This document shows positions 11,553-21,545 of a DNA stretch of 64,000 bases, in pieces. The position numbers and the translations under genes were made by a program. The notes beneath the pieces were generated by a model. It searched no databases. It worked only from the letters and a program-made list of their open reading frames with translations, and was not told the origin of the DNA. How positions within the stretch are numbered: position 1 is the first letter of the stretch; every line of letters starts with the position of its first letter. Location of the stretch: positions 30,010,790 through 30,074,789 of the forward strand of contig NC_088206.1 of assembly GCF_037126465.1 (NCBI RefSeq). Direction: 5' to 3'. Source of the DNA: Ornithodoros turicata (taxonomy: Eukaryota > Arthropoda > Arachnida > Ixodida > Argasidae).

Positions 11553-12509
11553 CCTGTGCGTTCTGTCCAGTTGTGTCTGTGGACTGTTATGTTCGTTAAA
11601 TATTGTGATGTTCACCAGCCACCTGAGGCTGCTTGGGATAATGTAGAAGAAGGTGCCCAGCGTAATTCTACGACGACATCGCGCGAAGAAGTGATTACAT
11701 TTGTACATTTATGCCCGTCGTCCTGCGTATGTTGGCTAAAACGCTTCTTCGTTAGTGCGCAGATTATGTTTTGTGATTGCCAATGAACGACAGTGCTTGA
11801 AGTAGGCAGGTTCGTTTTCGCTTTCGCAAGTGAAGAATGTTTTCTATCACAAGGGAAACATTCTTCACATGAAACAATTTTCTCCTCCAACGGCCCTGAA
11901 AACTGTGTTGCGAAGGTTTGCCAGTGGAAATTGTTTCAAACGCTATTCGTAACTGCAAATATTTTTGCGACTGAGTTGTGGAATAATACCACACAGTGTA
12001 TGACAGTGGTGAACTGGGTTTATTCGCAAATATATAATTGGTAATCGGTTATATTTGATAAGGCAAGTTGCATAATCACTTCGAACCCCTCGCGCGTACT
12101 CCATGAATCAATTTCAACCTCCAAGTTACTTTTCTCTTCAAAGTTTGGTTTGGAAGTGGAACAGCTTTCATGCACTTCTTTTTGTAACCGGTGAGACGTT
12201 TTGCAACTGTCTCGTTCACGTCATCCCCTTCCACACTCAAAGAAAGCGGCTTAAGGACGCTGTGTGTTCAGCTCTATCGTAAAAGATCTTTCCCACCGTC
12301 CAGTCTGCTGACATTCATATTCACACGTAGCATATACCTTTCAGTTCCCCACATATGCAAGCATATTGACGTAACATGAGAGAAGATTGGTTGTTGACTC
12401 ATATAAATTAACAGAAAGCCTCCAGATATATCTAGACTAGAAAGACTAGATATAACATGAAAAACAGTTAAAACTTTGCCTGGTAAGACCACTGGAAGAA
12501 ATTTGCAGA
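11553..12509. other. unassigned DNA
   Basis: A short inverted pair (GTGAAGAATGTTT / AAACATTCTTCAC, 11830-11868) is present. Otherwise there is no recognisable gene or repeat. Confidence 0.35.
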
Positions 12510-12866
12510 ATGTCTTATTCGTATACTTTACTCCATACCGCTAAAGTAAAGTGTGATGAGGTATATATCGGCCCGTCATCAAGGTGCAGAAACACTCGTT
12601 TAAAAGAACTTTCAACTAATACCTCTAATAGATATAGCGCGCTGGGGTACCATTTATTGACATGTGTGAGGATGTCGAATTTCAAAAAACTAAAATTTTG
12701 TTCAGGTGTAAAAAACAAGGTAGCCTTCTCTTTCGAGTGGCGCATGAGATCAAAAAAGCAGGTAGTAACTGCGTCAGTAACCCCTGTATTTATCTTTCCC
12801 AAAACATATCAGCATTCATGTCGACCACTTAATGATAACGGTTCTGTGCGAGAGATGGTGGTGTAA
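12510..12866 (+). pseudogene. degenerate GIY-YIG endonuclease remnant (Penelope-like)
   Basis: An open frame of 118 codons contains VKCDEVYIGPSSRCRNTRLKE, which follows the GIY-YIG pattern: a C-x-x-VYIG segment followed by R-C-x-N-T-RLKE. SALGYHLLTC and a lysine-rich stretch follow in the place of the H and C region. The first half of the GIY motif is not identifiable and no reverse transcriptase precedes it. The C-terminal part, with TPVFIFPKTYQ, resembles the tail of Penelope/TERT-like GIY-YIG proteins. The absence of any partner domain and the sequence drift suggest a dead insertion. Alternatively it is a small stand-alone GIY-YIG protein, which I consider unlikely. Confidence 0.5.
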
Positions 12867-14655
12867 ACAGGAAATCCAAAACGAGAGGGAATACAGGGGG
12901 AGAGCAGGGTTCTTATGTATTTAAGGCCTCGTTTCACAAAATAAAAATTCTTTCGTTGGCAGTTCAGTGTGGTATCCTCGTCTTTTCTCCGTTCTCGTTT
13001 CTTTTTTCCCCTCGTCTTTTCCTGCACTGAGGGTTTTATCATTTTTAGCTATATTAGACGTAAGATATGAAACAGTGATAACGTTCACAAAGCATATGCA
13101 CAAATGAAGTTTACTTTGCTGTAGATCGCTGATTATAAATTTCTTAACAAAATTTGTTTGCTTCGCTTTCACACGGGTCGAGGCATGCATGCAATTAAGA
13201 AATCTGTGCAGCAGTAAAAGATGAGTAAATGGTTTGTATTACACGTTACTAATATCTGCAAAATTCATATTAACCCACCCATATGCTTGTTGCTTTTTCC
13301 ACACAAACGCTTCATGCTTCATAGAAGTGAAATGTGGAACACCGTCATTGCGTACACAAAATGTGTGCACACGTAGTGCCATTACTTTGCTGGACGTAAC
13401 TGCTTATTGCTTTGAAGTAAAATTTGTTTATATATGTACATGTACAACATATCTGGCCTCAGCTCTGTCATGTACCATGATCGTTACCTGTGTCTGAATG
13501 GCACGTCGTTCCGAGGAATTTTGAAATCACGTGCACTGTGCCTTCAGTAAAATATCTCACTTGTGCACTTCCAAAGCGTTGTCTCTATGCAAATATCTAA
13601 AATGCACAGGTGACAAGTGGTTGCAAAGCAACATATGCGCTTTGCGTGTATGTATGTTCATCACAGTGAAGAAGATTTTCTCCAATAAGGAGGGATAAGC
13701 TATATTGAGACTACTTTCCATAAGCAGAAGTATGCTCTTCCCACTGTGGTCAACCATTATACCACTATACGCTTAGTGTAGGCTACTCGTTTTGGTGCAG
13801 GAAGAGGGCAGACTACTCACCAGTGCGCTGTGAGAGGGGGGGGGATATGTTTATTAGACGAAAAGGAAAAAAAAAAACGCTGTGAGAGTTCCTCACTGCT
13901 GTACCTCAGAAATGAGCTGATAGAGGAAAAGAGGAAGCATCAAGTCATTGATCTGTAACATTTTGGTATATGCCTTCTGTTTTTCTTTTTTTGCTATGCG
14001 TTCCCCTCTGGTCCATGGAGGCTTTACATCAGGATTATGCAAATCGAGGTGTGGTCCACATTTAGTGATCTTCGAACGTTATCAATTAGGTTTCAACCTT
14101 CGCAGTATTGTAATGCGGAGTGTTTAACGTTCCATCCTCCCCTCTTTTGGCAATATATCAAACATATTTCAGGAAAATTTTGGCTCAACATGTGGTTCCA
14201 GATGTGCCTGCATATGATAGATATGTAGCACGCCAAAACCCGCAACCAGGAAACCGAAACTGTCATTCTAGCTTGTGCATGCTTTACAATGCGAGCGTTA
14301 CAACAATCGCTAAGAATGTCAAAGACAACAAGGGTTAGTATAACTAATTTTTACCCGTTTGCTGCATTATTTTCCAATAAATTCGTTTGTTTAAGCAAAT
14401 ATGAGAAAAAGACAACAGCGGCGTTTTGTGCCGCCGTAACGGGCGAACTTCGGGTTTCCGAGTCTGGCAACTGCGTTCCACAAGATGGCAGCCTCGGCTG
14501 TTTGACCCACTTAATATCCCGAGCCCAGCGCTAGCGGTGCGCCATCTGTTGGGCAAGGACAGAGGCTGCAGCGCTCCGCCTTCCGCGTCCTTCTATTGGC
14601 GCGCATTTAGGAGGCGGAGCCTCCCTCGCTCTTGGTAAGCAAACTCAAGAACAGT
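12867..14655. other. unassigned DNA
   Basis: A G-run at 13838 and an A-run at 13866 are the only simple repeats. A GC-richer block at 14430-14640 looks like part of a repeat, but I found no second copy in this window. Nothing supports a gene. Confidence 0.35.
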
Positions 14656-14957
14656 CGTGTATTCATACCGTCGTGAATTGAAAAATAAAATATTTGTCCA
14701 AGTGAGCTGCTGGGTTGTAAGAGCGAATCGCGGTCTTTTATTTTGTGTTCATGTTACGAACCGTTGATAGGGTGCCCGGGTCTTCGTTTATGGCAGAATT
14801 AAACTTATATATGAGAAAAGATTCGCGTTGTTCTCTGGTTCTGCTTGACCTAAATCCTGTCTCAATGATGAAGACCGATACGCCATCAATGGAGTGCCCC
14901 GGCTGCTGAAAGTGGCGTGAAACTGGGAGATTTGGTTTCTTCATTAAATCCGACCTA
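14656..14957 (-). pseudogene. Penelope-like element A, C-terminal part and 3' UTR
   Basis: Minus-strand reading gives RSDLMKKPNLPVSRHFQQP, SVFIIETGFR, then REQRESFLIYKFNS and NEDPGTLSTV, the post-GIY part of the endonuclease. It is nearly the same as the plus-strand element B at 16930-17120. The UTR (14656-14737) also matches that of element B in inverted orientation. The reading is interrupted at 14957 by a mariner and resumes at 15917. The coding frame across this piece is open, so the mariner is the main lesion here. Confidence 0.85.
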
Positions 14958-15916
14958 CGAGGGGTGTTCAAGTCAAACCGAGGCTTTCTGTCTCCTAAGT
15001 GTACAAATGGCTCGCGTTACTTCTTTTTCGTCATTTTCACACGCGACAGGCCTCCGCGTTCACCACGTGGTGGTCCAAAGTTTGTGCAAAACAGAAGACA
15101 CGTGCTGGACAAGATGGCCGACAACGAGGTGAGCGCGCACATCGAACAGTGAATTGTCATGAAGTTTCTCGTGAATGAAGGCGCAAAGTAATCTGAAATT
15201 CACAGAAGGCTTGAGGCTCAGTATGGCCACGATACACTTAGCCGCAGGAAAGCGTTTGAGTGATGCAAACGGTTCCGAAACGGCCGTACATCAGTGCAGG
15301 ACGATCCCGGCCGGGGCAGCTCAGAGACAAGTGTCGGAGTTCCTGAGAACATCCAACTTGTGGAGCGCCTGATCCTCTGAGCGCTTGATTTCTGGGACAA
15401 GGCTGGCGTTGTTCATGTTGATTTTCTGCCCAGTGGTACCACCATCAATAGTGCATATTACTGCCAGGTTCTCAGGGATGTGCATAAGGCGCTGAAGCAA
15501 AAGCGGCCGGGCCTCATCACCAAAGGAGTCCTCCTCCTACAGGACAATGCACGCCCCCATACCGCGCATCTCACGACATGCACATTACAAGAGCTTGGCC
15601 GGGAGTTGCTGCCACATCCCCCTTACAGTCCAGACCTCGCACCCAGCGATTTTTATCTCTTCGGGCCACTGAAGGCGCTCCTTGGGGGCCGCCACTTCAG
15701 CTGCGACGACAAGGTCAAGAATTGCAGTCCGATCATGGCTGCTACGCGCCGGTAAGGATTTCTACGCTTCTGGCATCCAAGCCCTCGTGAAATGCTGGGA
15801 CCAGTGCATTAGTGCAGCTCGAGATTACGTTGAAAAATAAAACTAATTTCTCGACTGTAAGTTCATTTTACTTTTGCGAAAAATGAAAAGTCCCGGTTTG
15901 ACTTGAACACCCATCG
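14958..15916 (+). mobile_element. internally deleted mariner transposon
   Basis: Termini GAGGGGTGTTCAAGTCAAAC and its inverted copy at the right end are flanked by TA on both sides (14956-14957, 15917-15918). The element is 959 bp against 1316 bp for its relative at 39364-40679. A start (15114) is followed by the helix-turn-helix half with several frame breaks. The sequence then jumps at about 15377-15390 to WDKAGVVHVDF and continues through LLQDNARPHTAHLT (second catalytic D) and PPYSPDLAPSDFYLF (third D) to 15840. The DETW segment with the first catalytic D is deleted. It is non-autonomous and probably immobile without a helper. It splits Penelope-like element A. Confidence 0.93.
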
Positions 15917-16100
15917 TATGATTGTTGAATGTGATTCTAAACGGGGTTTTTGTCTGTCCGATACATTGTGCATTGCAGGTGTTACAGTGGATAGCGTAGA
16001 ATAGAATAGATAGCGTGCTTTGAATCGTGAGTTTGTGCTCGGAACTGTTTCGCACGTTTTCATTACTTTGCAGATTCGGCACCTTTTGCCATTGCATGGT
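15917..16100 (-). pseudogene. Penelope-like element A, GIY-YIG N-terminal part
   Basis: Minus-strand reading includes KVPNLQSNENVRNSS, FYAIHCNTCNAQCIGQTKTP and FRITFNNHT. This is the first half of the same endonuclease whose second half lies across the mariner at 14738-14957; C-I-G replaces the usual Y-I-G. Joining the flanks over one TA restores the order seen in element B. The 5' side ends at about 16100, where the plus-strand element B begins, so element A is 5'-truncated to its endonuclease. Confidence 0.8.
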
Positions 16101-16104
16101 TGAC

Positions 16105-17223
16105 AACCATAAAGCCTGCAGTCCTGGGAGACCTATTGTCTTTTGCAATGGCACCGCAACTGAAAATATATCCAGTTTTGTCGACCACCTCCTTAAGGAT
16201 ATCCTTCCTAAAGTACCCTCTTATGTTAAGGATACTAACCATTTCCTAGATATTATTCAATATATCACAGTCCCTAGCCCATGCTTCCTTGTAACTTTAG
16301 ATGTTACCTCTCTATATACTAATATCACCCCCGCTGACTGAATCACAGCTGCTACAAGTGCATACTTACGCCATTCAGACGGAAACTATGAAGTCGTTGC
16401 CCTAACAGAGCTTCTTGAGCTAATCCTCGCCAACAATAATTTTGAATTCGACAGTAAACATTACATCCAAGATTATTACAGCTAAGATTATCAGAAGCTA
16501 GAGGGACACCTTGACCAACTTGGAAATAAGCTCATGGGCCGTAACTACCCTCCTGAACTAGTACGGGACGCCCTCGCCCGCGCAAAACAAGCCGACAGAC
16601 AATCGCTTGGTAGTCAAAGAAACAAATGTCAGGCGTCTAATTCTACAAATCTCACTGTAACTTTCGACGGAAACCTGCCCAACATTAATGCCATTGTGAC
16701 TCGCCACCATTCCATACTCTTGCAGTCTGAACGCATGCAAAAAATATTCGCTGAACCACCTCGCCTGGTTCAGCACAAACTCACGATTCAAGGCAAAGGT
16801 AATGGGAAACTTCGATTGCAACTCGGCCAACGTCATCTACGCTATCCAATGTAAGACCTGCAATGCACAATATATCGGACAGATAAAAACCCCGTTGAGA
16901 ATCAGATTCAACAATCATAGGTCGGATATAATGAAGAAAGAAAATCTCCCAGTTTCACGCCACTTCCAGCAGCCGGTGCACTCCATTGATGACGTATCGG
17001 TCTTCATCATTCAGTCAGGATTTAGGTCAGACAGAGCCAGAGAACAACGCGAATCTTTTCTCATATATAAGTTTCATCCTCTCATAAACGAAGACCCGGG
17101 CACCCTATCAACGGTTCTTATCGTAACATGAACACAAAATAAAGACCTCGATTCGCTCTTACAATCCAGCAGCCCACTGGGACAAATTTTTTATTTTTCA
17201 GTTCACGACGGTATGAATACACG
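16105..17223 (+). pseudogene. Penelope-like element B: RT fragment, GIY-YIG domain, 3' UTR
   Basis: The first part reads SPGRPIVFCNGTATENISSF and LVTLDVTSLYTNITPAD, the Penelope reverse transcriptase segment with the first catalytic aspartate (LDVTSLYTN). A TGA follows at 16339, and after KHYIQ near 16475 the sequence skips the palm region with the second aspartates, an internal deletion. Then come GHLDQLGNKLMGRNYPPELV, RLVQHKLTIQG, and the endonuclease ANVIYAIQCKTCNAQYIGQ with PLRIRFNNHRSDIMKKENLP and a C-terminal EDPGTLSTV (stop at about 17129). At least one frameshift near 16850 separates the RT-side frame from the endonuclease frame. Element A lies head to head with it, an arrangement often seen for Penelope copies. 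It is inactive by deletion and stop codon. Confidence 0.85.
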
Positions 17224-17640
17224 CCATCCAGACAACGCCAAGAAGAAGCAAGAAATCTCAAAAAGGTCATTCCCGGAATATCCCTCAAAACATAGAAGAC
17301 AACCGCCGACGAGCAAAAAACCAGACTACCCGACTGACGATGACCTACTCAAACCCTACAGACACTGAAAGCCGAGACCTTGGGGCATAACTACTGGAAG
17401 TTTCCATGCTTTGGTACCACCGCATTCGCCTCAAGCGCGTCTGACGTCACGAACAGTCTCGTCGCCTTAAAATGGACAGACGCTGGTCGTCCCCTTCATT
17501 CCTGAAGAAGGCGGAGTTTCCGCTGAAACGTGGATTCTGTAACAGTTAAATTTTATTCGTATTTTGTATAATAATAAATCTTAGTTTTAACTGATTCCTA
17601 TTCATTCCCGTCTTAAGGCTCGTTGATTCATTCTTCTATT
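17224..17640 (+). repeat. Penelope 3' region with CUGANGA/GAAA hairpin
   Basis: Downstream of element B, CTGAAGA (17502-17508) is followed by a GGCGG/CCGCT stem with AGTTT loop and then GAAAC (17525-17529). This is the layout of a hammerhead core, and hammerhead motifs are known in Penelope-like elements. Stem I does not form with the flanks and an extra A lies before stem II, so catalytic activity is doubtful. An AATAAA lies near 17575. Confidence 0.5.
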
Positions 17641-17642
<2 letters not shown>

Positions 17643-17680
<38 letters not shown>

Positions 17681-17745
17681 TATTGTATGTTATGTATATA
17701 TGTTATGTATATATATATATATATATATATACATATATATATGTT
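17643..17745. repeat. (TA)n microsatellite
   Basis: Two pure TA runs flank a short interrupted block with TATGTTATG repeats. The microsatellite abuts the truncated hammerhead copy at 17748, so slippage or insertion may have removed the other half of that copy. Confidence 0.95.
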
Positions 17746-17747
17746 AC

Positions 17748-17960
17748 TTGGAGCTCGTCAGCCCGGCGCAGGGAAGTGACACGATCTTGGGTCGGCGATA
17801 ATAGTGTGTCTCGGCGAAACATCAGTGTTCCACAGTGACGGCGCCACCTGTGAAGGCCGCAGTGCAAGCCAGCAAGTACATATGCAAGAGGGAAATAGCC
17901 GAAGCTCTGTGTCTGCACGTTGAGCATATGTTTACAGTTTGATCATGCACTCCCATCCGG
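17748..17960 (-). ncRNA. inverted, truncated hammerhead-bearing repeat copy
   Basis: On the minus strand the unit begins TGGGAGTGCATGATCAAA (17960 downward) and ends CCCTGCGCCGGGCTGACGAG with CTCC at about 17750. It therefore holds the post-cleavage flank at one end and the 5' half of a hammerhead (stem I strand, CUGACGA, half of stem II) at the other. The GAAA half is missing and the (TA)n tract takes its place. Compared with the complete copy at 17964-18027 it carries G where that copy has an A in the first stem II pair. Confidence 0.7.
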
Positions 17961-17963
17961 GCG

Positions 17964-18027
17964 CACCTCCCTGCGCCGGGCTGACGAACTCCAACTAGAG
18001 CGAAACAGCTGTCCTCGACTGGGAGTG
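17964..18027 (+). ncRNA. hammerhead ribozyme, type I, complete core
   Basis: A self-cleaving RNA motif. CUGACGA is at 17981-17987 and GAAA at 18002-18005. Stem II pairs 17989-17991 with 17998-18000 around a CAACUA loop, with an A/C mismatch at the innermost pair. Stem III is minimal: C18006-G18011 around AGCU, or an intermolecular CAGCUG duplex, as in other short-stem-III retroelement hammerheads. The cleavage triplet GUC is 18011-18013, so cutting would fall before C18014. Stem I has an inner helix CGGG (17977-17980) with CUCG (18014-18017) and an outer helix CACCUCCC (17964-17971, one bulge) with GGGAGUG (18021-18027), separated by an internal loop suited to tertiary contacts. All conserved core nucleotides are present. 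It sits ~400 bp beyond Penelope-like element B and may belong to a Penelope or retrozyme-like repeat. Confidence 0.8.
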
Positions 18028-18448
18028 CAGGATCAAATTATAAACATATGCTGAACGTGCAGCCACAGAGTATCGGCTAGAGCCTGAAGCGAAGCGCGCA
18101 AGTGGCTGTGCCCTGGGATTTAGAAAGAAATGTCCATACTTAGGTGTTTCTATGAGATGTACCTCGGTAGTGTAGAAGTGGCATGGAAGCGCATGAGCGT
18201 CACAGTTTTCTTTTTTTTTTTTTTTCCTGGGGCACTTATTTTCGCCGTGTTGGCTTCATGGCAGAATGCATTGGCGTGTCTTTTTGCTTGAATTTCGCGA
18301 AAACAATGGGTTCCCCAGAAAGTGTCCATGTCAGATATGAAACCTGACCCTTTTTTTTTTCCCACGACGAAAGAAGTGGCGACGACTTCACTGTGGCTTC
18401 CGAAGCATTTGCGTCTTGATCCCTCAGGGTGATAACGCGATGCGTTTT
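18028..18448. other. tail of hammerhead-bearing repeat, then unassigned DNA
   Basis: Bases 18028-18075 match the reverse complement of 17905-17950 and so belong to the hammerhead repeat unit (ATCAAATTATAAACATATGC and CGTGCAG-CACAGAG). Beyond 18080 no feature is seen apart from T-runs at 18210 and 18350. Confidence 0.5.
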
Positions 18449-18510
18449 TGGCTCCGTGGTGTAGATGTCGGTCCTGGCTTTCGCGTTCCCTGGTTCGATC
18501 CGCGGACAGT
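18449..18510 (+). repeat. tRNA-like SINE head or tRNA pseudogene
   Basis: GGTTCGATCC (18492-18501) matches an RNA polymerase III B box, and TGGTGTAGATGTCGG (18457-18471) about 35 bases upstream is a plausible A box. The cloverleaf stems do not close, so it is not a working tRNA. A tRNA-derived SINE is the simplest reading; no 3' tail was identified. Confidence 0.45.
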
Positions 18511-19834
18511 TGCGATTTCGTAAAATTACGTTTTGTTTTATAACGAGAGTTCCGAGAATAACAGCAGGCGGGAGCGTTGCCGTTTTCTTCCTGAAGGGCT
18601 TATTAATGCTGTACGGGCACTATGGCATAATTAATTCCTGTTCTGTTTTGCTTCAACTGCGGTAATGCTAGCCTCCCGCCTGTACGCTTAGTGTGTGAAA
18701 GGTACACCACTTTCCATTGCATGCCGACCTACTTCACCTGCTTCACAACCTTCCGATGTACGTACTTGGCAAAGCGACAATAGTAGAGAAAGAATCTTTA
18801 ATGGCAAGCTTTACAAGGGGAAGGGGGTCAAAATTCCTGTTTCTATTTCTTTAAATTTTACTTGTTCATCCTTAACATTGTGTTCTTTTCGCACCTGCAG
18901 GCCTTCCCACGCAATTTAAAGATCGAGACGTGAGGAGGGGGCCCGGGCATGACCCATCCCCGGGGCCCGTAATACCTCTCGCCGTCTCTGGTGGGCAATA
19001 CCACATTAATTACATATTTAGAGGGTCTACTACAAAAATATTGTGTGCATACTACATATATGCTGTTCACTAGGCAAAAATACCTAAGCAGTCCAGTGTT
19101 GTCCTTTTATCCGAAGTCCATAACTTTACTGCAGAGTCATTATAAAGTAAATATGACTAGCCATTTCTTGTCTAAACTAATTTTAACTAAACTAACTAAA
19201 CTAATTTTTACTAATTTAAACTGATTAAACGGACTTTTTTTTTTCTGCGATGGTGAACAACCATGAGGACACATGCAAGGAAGGGAGTCTCTTCGGGATG
19301 ACGAGCCCTCATCTTCTCATGAGGATTCAGTGGTTGATGTTCTCAGGCACATGGAGGTTTCTACACATAATACACAAAAAAGTGAGTGCCAGCACCACGG
19401 GTTGACCGTGGACCTTCCTGATTACCGGTCAGGGATGTTACATTTCAGGCAGTTATTGACTTTTTCGTCGATGGATTATTTGTTGACTTTGTCCCTTAGG
19501 CTCTTGAAGGCTCTGTGTGTTGTGTTTTTTCCTAGATGGAGCTCGCCACGGCTCATTTGCCTATCTGCTAGTGCTGAGGCCTGTGTTGTTTCGTGTCTTT
19601 TATGTCTGCCGCAACCACATGGCTTTTGAAGCTTTCGTGTGCTTGTTGTTGGGCTACGGTGTTTATTCAAAACAAAATGCGCATGTTAGGCATGAGTGCA
19701 GCAGTTTGTAGGGTGCTACACGACGCAGCATGACATGGGAGTGTGCGATTCAAAGAAAACTTCTGGAAAATGCACAGAATTTCACAAAAAGGTTTATAAT
19801 GTGTTTTGTATTTTGTTTTTTGTCGTTTCATTTC
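18511..19834. other. unassigned DNA
   Basis: A GC-rich inverted pair (GGGCCCGGG / CCCCGGGGCCC, about 18939-18968) and TAACTAAACTAACTAAACTAA-like short repeats (about 19180-19220) are present. An open frame of 118 codons at 19273-19629 has no recognised motif. Confidence 0.4.
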
Positions 19835-20058
19835 TTTATTTATTTACCCTCAGGGCTTAGAGTATTGAAGAGGGGAGGGGCATAGGTTACAGTGTAAAGT
19901 AGCTATGACATAAATATTCATTAACAGTGCAGTTGTAAGTGAAAAATTATACAAGCCTACAAACAACATGTATAAGTGATTTGTTATAATCAGCATGTTA
20001 ATATATATAGATGTAACAAAAGTATGACCATGACATTAATTAACAACGACGTGAATTA

Positions 20059-21047
20059 TTATTGCAAGTGAAGGTGATCGTATAAGTCCTTTTTGAAGTT
20101 AGAGCTCTCTGAAATCGAGGTTATAGAACCGGGGAGGCCGTTCCATTCTTGGGAAGTCTTAGGCAAGAAGGTGTCAAAATATGATTGGGAACGACAAAAT
20201 GGAACTTGCACCTTCTGCCTATGGTCAAGTCGAGACGAGATGTAAGATGGGTAAATTTTATGAAACAAGAAGAGGCGTGCTGCATTGCGGCGCAGTGATA
20301 AGGGCGGTAAGTTATAGATGTTACGCTTGCTGTACGATTATAATTACCTAAAATGAAGCGAGCGGCGCGGTTCTGAATACTTTCAAGATTCTGAATAAGT
20401 GACTGATGTCCCGGGCCCCATACAGAAGCTGCGTACTCAAGCTTTGGTATTACAAACTTGTGTTCGGTATAGCGTGAATTTGACATTAACTGACGAAAGA
20501 CCAAAGTTACGCCTGATCCTAGGGTGCGTGTAGCATTGTTAGAGATGTACTCGATGTGTGGGCGCCAGGAAAGGTTAGAGGATATGTAAACGCCAAGATA
20601 TTTATACACTGGAACTGTTTCAAGCTCCGTATTGCCCATCAGATAGCAAGTGCTTGCACCGTTATTGCGTGATATCCTCATGTGTTTGCATTTAGTTAGA
20701 TTTACCTCCATGCGCCAAGTTGAGCAACAGATTAATAATGAGTGCAGGTCTGACTGAAGGGCGTTAATGTCGGATACATTGGTTATTTCGCGGTAAATTA
20801 CACAATCATCAGCATATAAACGAACATTACTGGAGAGAGTGCTAGGAAGATCGTTAATATAAATTAGGAAAAGTAAAGGCCCAAGAACAGATCCCTGTGG
20901 AACACCCGAGAAAACAGACGCTGTGCGTGACCCGACGCTGTTAGCGATGACAAACTGAGAGCGATTAGATAAGAACGATTCGATCCAAGCGAAAACGTTC
21001 TTCTCTATATGGAGCACGTTTAGTTTGTGTAATAACCCAAGCAGCAC
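20059..21047 (-). pseudogene. LINE reverse transcriptase, 3' half
   Basis: An open reading of 308 codons (21047-20121) carries the reverse transcriptase fingers-palm-thumb region including the YADD catalytic motif at about 20815. A downstream frame to 20059 supplies the true C-terminus, so one frameshift lies near 20121-20270. It would act in target-primed reverse transcription if intact. The first catalytic aspartate (KAFDKV) lies on the far side of the 153-bp insertion, so the protein cannot be made whole. Confidence 0.9.
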
Positions 21048-21188
21048 AATGTACTGAAAGTCGAGTGCAATCGGGGTGGACGAGTAGATGGAAGGCCTTG
21101 AACACGCTCTTGCAACTAAAGAACGTTGATAAGAAACATACCGTCCACCCCTATTGCACTCGACTTTCGGTACATTGTGCTGCCTGGG
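21036..21188. mobile_element. 153-bp foldback MITE inside the LINE
   Basis: Arms of 47 bp at 21036-21082 and 21142-21188 are inverted copies with 3 mismatches (termini CCCAAGCAGCACAATGTAC and its partner), around a 59-bp centre. It falls between the KAFDKVEH and LLHKLNV codons of the LINE, so it inserted after the LINE. The target duplication is not clear. Confidence 0.85.
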
Positions 21189-21520
21189 AAAAAGGTGTGT
21201 TCGACTTTATCAAATGCTTTAGATAAGTCGATAAATATGCAGTCAGTTTCGGTACCGCGATCAAGTGACACGTGAAGGTCATTTACAAAGGAGACAAGTT
21301 GAGTTTCGCACGAAAAGTGCTTTCTGAATCCATGTTGACTGTTATGAAAAAACGAGTGAAATTCAAGATGGTGGATAACATGTGAATAAATTATATGTTC
21401 CATTATTTTACATGAAATGATAGTCAAACGAATGGGACGGTAGTTATGAGGATTATGCTTGTCGCCTGACTTAAATAATGGAACAACCCTCCCAACTTCC
21501 CAGTCCTCAGGAATGCAACC
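21116..21520 (-). pseudogene. LINE reverse transcriptase, 5' part
   Basis: This carries GRVVPLFKSGDKHNPHNYRP, SQHGFRKHFSCETQLVSFVN and CIFIDLSKAFDKVEHT, the N-terminal fingers and first catalytic aspartate of the reverse transcriptase. The frame runs into the foldback insertion at 21188, and the reading resumes in the 3' half beyond it. Upstream there is a local duplication (ATTCCTGAGG twice near 21510-21535), and the element ends there, probably at its 5' truncation point. Confidence 0.85.
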
Positions 21521-21545
21521 TCAGGAATGCACCCATAATGTCGTC

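Larger units (their letters stand above)
19835..21545 (-). mobile_element. 5'-truncated non-LTR retrotransposon (CR1/jockey-like)
   Basis: Minus-strand protein pieces cover most of a LINE reverse transcriptase: PEDWEVGRVVPLFKSGDKH at the 5' side (about 21515), NYRPI, a GFRKHFSCETQL segment, IDLSKAFDKVEH (first catalytic D), then FLSNRSQFV, SGVPQGSVLGPLLFLIYIND and LYADDCVIY (YADD intact). The C-terminal region has LEYAASVWGP and QNRAARFI. The 308-codon frame ends at 20121, where a frameshift leads to a last frame ending at 20059 (EWNGLPGSITS). The 3' UTR runs to the TTTATTTA tract near 19845. The endonuclease is missing, typical of 5' truncation. A foldback element interrupts it at 21036-21188. 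Confidence 0.92.

Noticed and set aside
11173..11646. 157-codon His/Thr-rich frame
   Set aside because: Created by the CAC/ACC runs of the 81-bp tandem duplication.
17502..17529. Second functional hammerhead beside Penelope element B
   Set aside because: The core words are there, but stem I cannot be drawn with the flanks and an extra base precedes stem II; treated as a hairpin remnant.
18449..18510. Working tRNA gene
   Set aside because: B box is present but acceptor and anticodon stems do not pair; called a tRNA-like repeat instead.
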